Positions 47,101 to 59,100 of a stretch of DNA of 64,000 nucleotides are shown piece after piece. The stretch lies in the NCBI GenBank assembly GCA_047967505.1, contig CM106540.1; one strand, written 5' to 3'. Position 1 is the first letter of the stretch, and each line of letters opens with the position of its first letter. The DNA is from Dipteris shenzhenensis (lineage: Eukaryota > Polypodiophyta > Polypodiopsida > Gleicheniales). The notes beneath the pieces were generated by a model, which saw nothing but the letters and a program-made list of their open reading frames with translations, was not told where the DNA came from and did not search any database. Position numbers and translations under genes: made by a program.

Positions 47101-50100
47101 TGCATAAAACCGCTTTTAGAAGCAGGTTTGGACATTATGAGTTTTAAGTACTGCCCTTTGGACTTACCAATGCTCCAGCTACATTCGTCATGCTTATGAA
47201 CGATTTACTACGTCCGTATATCCGAAAGTTTATAGTACACTTTATTGACGATATTCTGGTATTCAGTAAAAGTATTACTGAGCATCATGAACACTTCAGA
47301 ATAGTGTTCAGTACTTTGAGGAAAGCCATTCTTTATGTTAATAAAAAGAAAACTATACTGTGTATGGTAAGACTTGAATATTTAGGATTCATAATTACTC
47401 CTGAGGGGGTAGAAACGGATCCAAAGAAAGTGGCTGCGATACTGACTTGGCCAATCCCTCAAAGTTTGACCGCTTTGCGATCATTGTTGGGATTTGTTGA
47501 AACCGATGCAAGTGGCATTGCGGTAGGAGCAGTTCTCCTCCAAGAGGAAAGGCCAATAGCCTTTGAAAGCAAGAAGCTTTCTCCCTCTCGATGAAATTGG
47601 CCAACTCATGAATTAGAGTTGTATGTTGTTGTCCATGCTGTGAAAACATGGAGACATTATTTGAATGGGTCAGAGTTTTATGTAGATATTGATCATGATA
47701 CTCTGAAACATTTTTGTATATAACCTGACTCGAGAGGCCGCCAAGCTAGGTAGGCAAAACTCATGCAGGAGTTTAACTTGACGATTCGATACCGAAGAGG
47801 AAAGGATAATAAAGTTGCTGATGCGTTGTCACGCATTATGCATAATATGAGTTTCACGGTATTAGAGATTGCTCTAATGGCCGAGATTAGAGAAACTCAA
47901 ATGGTGGACGAGTTCGTCCAGAGCCTTTGGCCTAAGGCTCATGTGTTCAAACCCGGGGAAAAGGATGACCTGGCATCCAGAAAAGGCCAAACTTATGCAA
48001 GATATGCCATAAGGGATGGTATGCTGAAAAGAAATGGCAAGGTAGTAGTACCTAATCAGAATGATCTTAAGCAGAGAGTCATTCGACAATGCCATGATAG
48101 CCCATGTGCGAGACATCCAAGAGTCGAGAAGACATATGATCTCGTGAAGCGAGATTTCTTTTAGCCAAAGATGAAAAAGCATATTCATGAATATGTGACA
48201 CGTTGTTTTTCGTGTCAGGTAAGTAAGGCAGAGTGGGTGAAGCCATCCGGACTTTTACAGTCCCAAGAGATACCACTAGGTAAGTGGGAGAACATTTCCA
48301 TGGACTTTATTGTAGGTCTGCCTATGACACAAGGTGGATATGATTCTGTCCTTGTGGTGGTTGATCGTCTTACCAAGATGGCTCACTTCATTCCAACTAG
48401 AGAGTCTGTTAGTGCCTCGCAAGTGGCGGATTTGTTTATTAGACATATATTTCGTTTGCATGGATTACCCAAATCCATAGTGTCAGACAGGGATGTCAAA
48501 TTTACCGGTCATTTTTGGACTGCGGTGTCTGAGACACTAAGGACTAAGTTGTGAATGAGTAGTGGGGATCATCCAGAACGGATGGTCAGATAAAAAGAAT
48601 CAACCAAATTTTAGAGGATATGCTTAGAGCATATGTATCATTGAGGCAACATACATGGGACAAGTGGAGCTGAACTATGGTTATAGGCCAGCGAATCCAA
48701 CTATAGTTGGAATACCTCCGAAAAGTGCCTAGTGCCGCGAACTTTGTGGTTCAGATGCGGGAGATGCTAGCACTTGTAAGAGCTAACATCCGCCAAGCTA
48801 TGGATAGAGCTAAGGCGTATGCGGATGAAAACCGATCCGCTAGAGAATTTAAGGAAGGAGGAAAATTTTTTCTTAGAGTTCCTTCGCACTCTAAGTCTTT
48901 GACTACAGGAGAGTGTGCTAAGTTATCACCTCGATATTGTGGGCCATGGTTAATTCTAAAAAGAATAGGCAAGATAGCCTATAAATTAGAATTGCCACAG
49001 GGTTGTAAGGTGCACCCAGTGTTTCATGTTTCTCGTTTAAAGAAATTTTTGCATACACGTGACTCATTAATCGAGGGTGTTGTTTTGTTTCAGGAGATAG
49101 AAAATAATGCAAGACACAAACCAACAGGAATCCTGGTCCGAGAAACAGTGCAAGTACGCAATCGGAAGATACCCACGGTGTTGGTTGCATGGCATGGTCT
49201 ACCTCTATCAGAAGCTACCTAGGAATCCGTATACCAGTTACCGAGAGTGTTCCCAGACTTTATCATCGAGGACGCTGATGCCTGAAGAGGGAAGGAATGT
49301 TACGCTCAAGTTGAGGTAACATGACCTCAGAAGGGTCAGTCGACATTTTCCTTTAAAGGATCAATGTTTGTATTATATTTGTTTGGGCTTCATGTAAATG
49401 ATCAAAAAGGAATAAAGGTCAAGGTCCTTGGTGAGGGTGACATGGCACTAGACTGAGTGGATCTAAGGCTAAGGGACCTAAATGCATGAAATGTGCCAAG
49501 GGGCAAATAGTTTTAATGATATCCCAAGAGAGGGGTAAATGATGCATTAAGGAAGGACCCTAAAATGAAGACATGTGGCATACTAGATCCATCTAGGGAA
49601 TTTTGGGGCTCGTTGGGAATAAGCAAGCAAAAAGCTTTCACGTGATCTGATTTTGATTTTTTGAGAAGCTTGCTACCACCGAGGTTGGCTGGGAGGATAA
49701 AGCAAGTGCCTGTGCCCGTGATTCGACGTAACATTCTAGGAGCAGACAGATTTTCGTCTAATAAGCAACTAATATCCAACACTCTAGAGAACATGCTATC
49801 GTTACACTTAATTCACGAGATTTACGGATCAAGCTTCTCCAACAATCCTACAAGCTGAAAGGGACCAAGGTAAGGATAGCCGAGGAACTCACACGAGATC
49901 AATAGAAGCATAAGGCAACGGAATTAGCCAAGGTTAAGGCTGCCAGAAAGGATGGAAAATGGGCAGTATACTGTGAGGGCATAGCACTCAACAAGGAGTT
50001 TAAATCCAAACCAAAAGACTCTCCGTCTTAAACTGATGTATGGCCAATTATGGCTTTTCAGACTATATGTAGGCTCTCTATAAAGGGGATGCCTTTTTGC

Positions 50101-53100
50101 ACTACTTAGGAGCTGCCATGCGCCCTCCCTAAAAGGTAATGTACTAGTTGGTTTTTTTGCTGTCCCATAGACCTGTTGATTTCCCGTGGACATTAATAGA
50201 CTTTCTTTCTTTCTTTCTCTCCCTCAAATAGCTTTGTGCTAAAGTTTTGGTCAGGCTCTAGAAATGAAGGCATGCAGTTATGATGAGGGACGGCACTCCG
50301 CCATGAGGCTAACCAGGAAATTTTCACAAAACCCTCCACATTGCTTCATTTAGACAACAAGTCCACAACTTCTTCCAAAGGTATCTAAAGGAGGGAATAA
50401 GGACATATAAGTTACCAAAAACAAACATAGACACAGTCTTGTATACTTCGCTACAGTGTAGAACATCAAAGGGCATGCAGCATTTATACAAGCACGCAAA
50501 CATTAGTACGGCCTTATGTGAGCATCAGCACTGCTTCCAAAAACTTATTATAATTATTTTTCAAAGTTCTGTACATTTAGTTTTGTTAGTACAAATTCGT
50601 GGAAAGCATAACAATTTCATCCAAATGTTGTAGATGTGCAAGGGGAAAACAATTGAGAAATTCACGTACCACATAAAAGCTTCCAAGAACAATTAGTAAC
50701 ATAATACCAACAGCTGATGCTTCTTGAGAAATTCACGTACCACATAAAAGCTTCCAAGGACAATTAGTAACATAATACCAACAGCTGATGCTTCCACAGG
50801 TAAGCCCAGAAGCCTCTTTTTTGCCTCGCTGTCAGCTGTCTTTTCTAGAACCTCTTTTGGTTTTTTTCTAACTCGCTTCTTCTCACTTGGTTGCTCTTTT
50901 CCCTTCTCTCCTTTTTCTTTTGGTCCATTTGTCAAAGGAGCCAGTTTATGATTTGAGTTAGGATTGGAATTTACTCCAGTGCTCTCCGTCTGCGTAGTTT
51001 GCTTATTCTTAAGACCAGAAAATCAGGACAATACATCAGCAGAATACTTTAAAGACAATTGAACGAATAGGATAACTTCTCAAACTTCAAAGCAAACTGG
51101 TTGAAGAACCCACCAAATCTTGTGGAGCTGGAGTACCACTTGATACAGGCACATGATACTTAATAGATCGAGTTAAGGTATTGAACGCCTCTGATAGTGC
51201 AATTCCAGACAAGATGCAAGCAGCAGGAGCAAGTACTAACATCAGCCGAACCTGCACAAAAGTGGGAAAATTGTATGTATTGGAAGAATAGTATTTGTTT
51301 CCAAGATAGCAAGCCAAAAAAAAAGGCCGATTCATAAATGGTGGGAGAAAACCTATTTCATCTTACCATAACACCAGAGAAATATGCAGCTGTCACCAGA
51401 TAAAGAACCACAAACGAGCTTGAATCAGAAAGGGGCAGAAAGCAGGCCTGTAACAGCCAATCAGAACCAATTTTTGCTGAAAAGTAGGCACATGATAAAA
51501 ACTTGTCAACAAAAAGAACTGGTAATTCTAAAATTACAGAATTGGTCCAGAAAGCATGCTTACGATTATTCCTGCCGGCACCAGAAATGCCAGCACATTA
51601 ATATCCATGAAATAAGATGGCCAAGTAGGTGGTTGATGTTCACTGACACTGGCTATTATAGGTATGTACTTGCTAGCATATGTTCTGTGCAAAAAACAGC
51701 AAACTACTAAGGTTATGGCTCTACAGTCCATTCCACCTGTAAAAAGCTTTATAAAGCATACTTGCCATCTACCTAGCTTGGCTTACAAAAAAACCGTCTT
51801 CTCAAATAGATGACAAGGAATCCTGTTGATGTGGCCAATAAATGTAACAAGATGATAAAATACGAAGAGGGTCAAGCTTTTCATTTTTATAATTAAAGAA
51901 CAAGCTTAATAGGGCTGCAACAAACTGGTAAATGCATTATGGCTATACGATCGAATGACTCATTTCCTTTTGAAACTGTATAAAGTACAGCACCCTTGCT
52001 ACAGAAAAAATTGTTAGAATTGTGTTTGTCAGAGATGACAAATACAAAAAGAAACAGATAAAATCCTAAAGAATCCATTCTCCTGTACATTTGCATGAAC
52101 AGTCCAGTTTTGCCTATGTTGACAGTCCAGATAGCATTGAGCTCCACAGCTATGAAAACCAATAAAGCCTTCCCCTTTTTCATGTTGCACTCATAGTCTT
52201 AGAAATGCAGTAATATCAATGACAGGAAGCAAACAGTGGTTGCATATTGCAAACACCCTATCAGACACTCAGAGCATCGTATGCAAAAGAATACTTACGG
52301 ATCGAGCAAGCTCAAACTTCGACCACTCCAACCTTTCGTGGGACTTGCTGCAACCAAGGCGGCTAAAGTTGCAGCTAATGCAAAGGCACCTGTCCTGCAG
52401 CATAAAAAAGGGCCCACAACAATAAATGATCACTGAAAGAAAGAAACTGTAACAAAGAATTGTCAGCATCATACATTTGGTAAATAAGAATCTTAACTTA
52501 GACATATGTGATGTATACCAATCATCATTACAGCACAAGTAATGTAGTACTACACTTAGCCTCCTAGGCCCGATCTTAGCAAAGCTTTTTAATGAAGCGG
52601 TTTGTTTGGGATTTCCACACACTTGGACCATTAACACTATCTCACCCATACCACAAGGCAGGGGATCCCATGAGCCCGCGGAGAACTACAGGACCATTAT
52701 GATTGGACATGTCATGTCCAAGATTTATGCATCAGTACTTGACTCCGAGGTTAGCAGACTTGCAGAGTGTCGAGGACTCAGAGCAACAGGACAGGCCGGA
52801 TTCCGGCGTGATCATGGAACCATGGACCACATTCTGATGCTCAGATGTATCATCGAGGAGGCGAGGTCACGGAAGCAGAGGGTTTATTGTTGCTTTGTGG
52901 ATTTTCGCAAGGCATTTGACACGGTCCCGAGAGCCCACCTCATACGGCGCCTACAGGACTTGGGTTATGACCAAGAGATCATTTGGGCTGTCATGGCACT
53001 TTACGAGAGAGTTTATGGCAGAATTCGGGTAGGATCCGGGTGGACAGACGAGATCATGAGTACCATCGGGGTCAAACAAGGGTGTCCTTTGTCGCCTACC

Positions 53101-56100
53101 TTGTTTGGCCTCCACATTGACGAGCTTGAGATAGTGATGCAGACACAGGGGGGTGTAGGTTGCTCTCTTGCGGGCACGCTAATCCAAATTTTGCTCTATG
53201 CAAATGACGTGGCTCTCTTGTCTTCCTCGGCAGAGGGGCTTCAGAGACACCTAGACGCACTACAGTCCTTTTGTGAGTCTCATGATTTGAAGGTCAACCT
53301 GGGTAAAACCAAGGTCATGATCTTCAATACATCTCGAGCCATCATGCGTCAAGAGCAGTTTACATTTGCGGGGTCATCTGTTGAGATAGTTTCATCATAC
53401 ACTTATCTTGGGGTTATCTTCTCCGGACCGAGCTTCACTATGAGACCCGCGATGCAGGCACGCTTGAGTAAAGGGTATGCCTCATTGGCCAGGCTAGAGA
53501 GGCAGTGCTTCCGCTCACACTTTCAGAATCCACGCACCAAGGGGTTGCTTTTTGACTCCTTGACTCGCCCAGTGGGGATGTACGGCAGTCCTTGTTGGGA
53601 GCCAGACTTGTCGGATACAGAGTGGACCCGTGTGGAGCGCCTACAAGTTCTCATGCTATCACAGATCATTCGTGGTAAGTCATCCGTTCCTCACCAGATC
53701 ATTCAAGCTGAGTTTGGGTCACCCCCTTTACAGCTAGATGCTGCATTTCAGGTCATCACATATCTGTACCGAGTTAGGGAATATGGGCATTATACCTCGG
53801 GGCGTAGCAAGCTACCATGGATAGCTCTATCCTCTTCTATGGCACTTGCAGCAGGAGGAGATCAGAGGTGCTCGTATGCACGTACAGAGAGATGGTTTGA
53901 GCGACTGGGGCTCCACATGGATAGACTACCTCCCTTCCAGTATAGCATGGATGCTCCGTTCTCTCCCCTCTTATCACACGAGGTCAACCAGGTTATCCGT
54001 GAGGATCTACTACAACTACACACTTTTCGGGCCTGGTTGGAACCGAGTGAACTCCCAGTGAAGCTTAGTTTCTACAGAGATCACTTCTTACATATCACAG
54101 CGGAGGGTTTCATTGACCCACCACGATACACACAGATTCACCTACCCCACTCGATGAGGATCTCTCTTGGGCAGTTCCGGGTCTCTTCACACAGACTATG
54201 CATCGAGAGCAGCAGAGCAGAGCGACTATCCAAGAAGCGGCGCATATGCACACTATGTGACATAAAGGAGGTTGAGACAGAGAAGCATTTCATCTTCAGG
54301 TGCTGTGTACTATGAGATCCGAGGACGTTTCCACTCCCTCTTCAGAGATAGTTATGGGATTTTAGCCCATTTCCTCTCCTACCCAGACCAACGGTGTTTG
54401 GCAGGTTTCATTCATAAGGCACTTAGACACCGTGAGAGAATACTCCGAGCACGGAAACAGGAGCAGACTTCTTCCTCGGTTGATCCCTCTCAGAGCTCTA
54501 TCACGGAGTTCTTTCAGCTAGATCACATGGACCCCAACGAGACAAGGCCTCGACATGACTGTGACCCAGAGCCCGTGACCCAACAGCTCAAACAGAGGGT
54601 CGACACACAAATCACACTTGGAGACATCCCCTCCTTGTTTAGAGTTGGAGCCCGACCGACGGGGGTCACAGTAGCCCTAGTTAGACGCACAGCTACGACC
54701 AGGAGACGTGCCAGGACCGCACCTCTGAGTGGCCGACAGCACTCTATTGCTGACTTCATGCCTCCACTGCCTCATCCATCCTGATATCTTGCTGTTGCTG
54801 GGGATGATGATGATATTGATGATGATGCTGAGATTGATATATAGTCGACCATCGACACGACTATGTTGTACTTAGGACTTAGTACTGCCATTCTGCATTT
54901 TTTGCATTTTTTGCATTTTGCATTTTGCATTGGTATGGACGCTCGTTTAGTAGCTCCACTAACACAGCTCGTTGTATCAGGATTTTCACAGTCTCATAGA
55001 CCCATTGGTCTTCCGAAGACTTTAATAAACTTTCTTTCTTTCTTTCTTACACAGATAAAAGACACAATAGCAAATCAGTACATTAAAACAATAGTGCTGT
55101 AAAACACAGAAAGCCCAAGTGAAGCAATCCTCCTATGGCAGAGGTGCACCCTGTAGATGCAATGAATAAAATGTTTGCTCAGAAATAAGTATTGCTTGAT
55201 GCAGTACTATTTATCTAGATCCCTCCAGGTGCAGTTGGCAAACATTAACTTCAATTCACAGGTATGAAGGCATCTACCACACTGGAAAATTGTAAAAAGC
55301 AATGAAAAAATCACCACAAGCAAGGCCTATTGCTGGTCAATTACTGAAATATAAACCTAGACACCAGGTTATGCGTAAAATCGGAAAGTAAGGATAGCTT
55401 TGCTTACTGAGTACTTTGCTTACTAAGTACTTTTCTGCCCTATCTTTTAGGTTATTTCTGTGTACAGTCCTAAAGCCCAGTACATTATAGAAGACAATAG
55501 TAACACCATTAAAACACAATTTTATGTGTCCCACTTCTATGAATGAAAGGAGTGGAGGGAAGAAAGACAATATATAGAAATAACACCAAAACTGAGCAGG
55601 TTAAAGGGGCTGAGCAAAGTAAAGTTGTGAGTCCATATTCTTGCATGTGATAGCTGTATGACCATACATCGTTGCCCATGTTAAGCACTAAAACAGAGCA
55701 AAAAATTTTGGTGCTTCATACAACAAAGGAAAATTAGTGCACCACAAGCAGCTGACCTATTTATGAAGGTCATGTTTCATGTGCACAGATTGTCAGGAAC
55801 CATAGGGTCAAACGAGGGCACAAAATTTTAACCTACTCCTTTTTTCTTCGGTTCTTTAAGAATCAATCTTCAAACCAGCCTTAAAATGTGTAGACAAGAT
55901 TATTCCTAAGATGGATGGTTAGACAAATTGATCAGTCATACCCTTGAAGATATGTCAAAAGAATATGTCAAATGCAAATGCAAAATGTGCAGTGGAATTT
56001 CAAAATTATAATTGAACATAGGCAAAAAGCCATTAACACCATTATATACTAGCAAATCCATATAAAATTAATGTACCACTGTAAAGCCAAACCATTTATG

Positions 56101-59100
56101 TAACGGGCAAGTTGCCTGGAATACTCTCTCACTAATTAAGTCCATCCTAACCACTGAGTGCAGAAGCATGTGGACTTCATTTCTGCCACCTAATATCTTC
56201 ATTCCTTTCTGTTGGGGCCTAGCAATAACAAGTAATACCCCCCTGTACATATACGTGTCCAAGAAGGCTGTTTAAGTCCATTGAAGGGCTATCCTGCTAT
56301 CCATGGCTCAGGCTATGGCTGAGACTGTGTTGTAGTCTGTAGAGGCTCTGGCTGATCTGTCCCCATGAAAGGTAGGATCCTGTAGATCCTACGGTGTCTG
56401 TTGTGGAAGAGGCTACTGTGTCTGCTGCTGTTGGAGACTAAGAGCTACTACTATGGCTGGCATCTGCTGGAGCTGATGCTGTGTCTACTACTACTGCTGA
56501 AGCTGAAGGTCCTTCTGTGGATTCTGCTAGGGCTGCTGATGCTGCTGGAGGTGAATGCCACCACTGAAGATTATTCTCCTAAATGAGGGCAACACGGAAT
56601 GAGAGGGAATGCACCCTTATATAGATATAGGGCTGCTGATTAGGGCTATTGATTGGCCGACCCAGTCTGTAGCCTTCCAGATGCTACAACTGATCCGACC
56701 TCTGCTGACCTGCTAACATGGCCACTGACTACAGCTGCTGGCCTAACTTGACATGTGACAGTCTGTGCTGCTCCCACTCCGCGTGGAACACTTGTACAAG
56801 CTGCCTGCTGTACTGCCTGCTTGCTCTGTGCAGATCTGGCTTCTGATGCTGACATCAACCGGCGTGCAGGTGAATGTCATCCCTGCTCACTGTCCTATTA
56901 CGCTGTTGGCCTGCAGCACTGTCATGTAGGCAGTCATGCCATGGGCTACAGATGCCCATGAGATCCCCTTCTTCAGCAACAGAGGTACTAATTGACTCTA
57001 CCTGAGGCTAGATCCGAGTCATCAATAGACTAGATTAGCCCCCGTACAGAAAAGGTCCTGCTAACTGACAGCTTTGCAGTGGTCAACGATCTCGCTTCTC
57101 TCTCCCCAGTAATGCGAAGCTCAACGTCTTGCACTATTGCTGTGGTACGAATTGGTGTCTCGATCCTCCCAAATGCATTGTGAAGTGGGAATACCACGTC
57201 TGACTTTTCTGTGGAATAAGGAGCTTGGTGGCGAGGGATGCATCTAATAAATCCCCCGAACTGCCACCATCAAACAACATAGTGACCTTCTTTCGTCCTC
57301 CTGTCCCTCTCGAACTAGTTCTCCTGAACGGTCTCCCTTCTGCTGAATTTTTGCCACCTGTTGCAAATCCTGATGCAGGGGAAGAAATATGTGCAAGATG
57401 CAAATGGGGGCAATGCCACTTGTCGTGGCCATGCAGATGGCAGTGATAGCAAAGAAGCTCAATGTTGTGCCTCTGCTTCTCGCCTGTGTTGAGAAAACCC
57501 CCGAACTTATTGTATGTGGATGGCTTATTATCTGAGGTGTTGCCAGTCTTGGAACCCGCTGGTCTTGAGGTCTCCTAGTATTTCTTGTCGAGAGGGCCTT
57601 TGGGTCCATAACCCTTGTTCATGAGCTCAAAATTCTGAGTGACTTGCGTGAAACGATCCGATGTAGATGTTGACTGACTCCGGGGCCCTTCTTGAGCTAG
57701 CTCAAAGAATTGGCCAAGAAGACAGCCACAGTAACTAGGGTGGCAAAAATCAGGCTCAGATGAGCTTGATGAACTCTCCCCAATCATAGTGAGCTATTTC
57801 TATCACATCACTATAGTGCTTTGTGTGCCACTCATACTGCCAAGTGACAGCTTCACCTGTCAAGAAGTCAAGATGCTGGACAACGGAAAAGTAGTTCTCA
57901 AACTGGTTCAAAGAACTAGAAGTTCAGTCTTTCCATCCTATCTATCAAAGTTGAGATTTCTTAGAAAATACGATCTGATGGGAGGGGAACTGATCTGTCA
58001 GGCTCTGCTGCTTTAGTCTGGAGCAATGAACATAGCAAAGCTCGATCCCAGTCGTCCTTTTCTGCTTGTGTTGCCTGAATGTGCTCTTCTTTGGCATCCT
58101 CGGCACCTTTTTTCATTTTCTGCTTTGCTCAGAGAGGTGCTTCTATGGTCTCCTACGCAGCTTCTCTTGCTTCTTGATCTGCTCGAAGATGTTCTTTCCT
58201 CAGCTCCTGAAGTTGTAACATGCGAGCGAAAGGATTTTCTGTATATTGAGCCTACATCTGCATCATGGCTTGCATCATAGAAACCATGTCTAAAGAGGAT
58301 ACATGTGCCTCCGATGTTGGAGATACTGCTGGTGATAATAACACACCTGTACATATGTATGTCTTTGAGTCCCAATGAAGGGCTATGCTAAGGCTATGAA
58401 GCTATCAATGGCTGAGGCTGTGCTGTAGAGGTTATGGCTGATCTGTCGCCATGAAGGATACAATCTTATAGAGGCTACCGGGTCTGCTGCTCGAGATACT
58501 GTTGGGTCTGTTGCTGCTAGAGATTGAGAGCTTCTGCTATGGCTGAGATCTACTGAAGCTGATGCTGTGTCTGATACTGCTGAAGGTGGAGGTTCTTCTG
58601 TGGATTCTGGCATGCTGCTAGAGGTTTAGCCACCACTGAGGATGACCCTGCTGAATGAGGAGATGATGGAATGAGAAGAGGAATGCCCCCTTCCGTACAT
58701 ATTGGGCTGCCGATTAGCTGACCCAGTGTCTGTCCTTCCAGATGCCACAGATTGAACCACCCTGCCGACCTGCTGATGTGGAACCTGACTGCAGCTGCTG
58801 GTCGGACCTGACACGCGACAGTCTGCGCCTGCTCCTATAGGTTGTCTGACCATACTGCCAAACTGCTCTGTGCAGATGTGGCCTGTGATGCCGATGTCCG
58901 CCGCCAAACAGGCTGGCGTCGTCCCTGCTGACTGTCCTGCTGATATGGGCTACTGGGCTGCAGCACTGCCATGTAGGCAGTCATGTCATGGGCTGCAGAT
59001 GCCCATGACAATTGAAGGTATGCCAAGAGCATATGTATCAATAATGCACAAGCAAATGCAAAATGTACATTAGAATTTCCCAATAACAATTGAACATAGG

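Larger units (their letters stand above)
43174..49763 (+). mobile_element. Full-length Ty3/gypsy element B2 inside element C
   Basis: 6590 bp, same family as B1. LTRs of 466 bp each; perfect 5-bp target duplication agcaa (43169-43173 and 49764-49768). About 11 LTR differences (2.4% by eye), close to B1. Many more stops and internal deletions than B1. Confidence 0.95.
52560..55049 (+). mobile_element. LINE copy D, most complete in the window
   Basis: About 2.5 kb, 5'-truncated, antisense in the STT3B intron. It contains RT, a C-terminal Cys/His motif, a short 3' UTR, the hairpin GTCTTCCGAAGAC at 55008-55020, tttaataaac and (TTTC)n to 55049. No target duplication could be assigned. No endonuclease domain is present, consistent with 5' truncation. 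Confidence 0.9.
56210..59010 (-). mobile_element. Compact non-autonomous LTR retrotransposon M
   Basis: 2801 bp with two related terminal repeats flanking only about 1.35 kb. On the minus strand the interior encodes gag-like text, a zinc knuckle and a protease-like motif, then runs directly into a polypurine tract and the 3' LTR. RT, RNase H and integrase are absent. No target duplication was seen (flanks ctttc and attga). It lies sense to STT3B. Confidence 0.7.
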
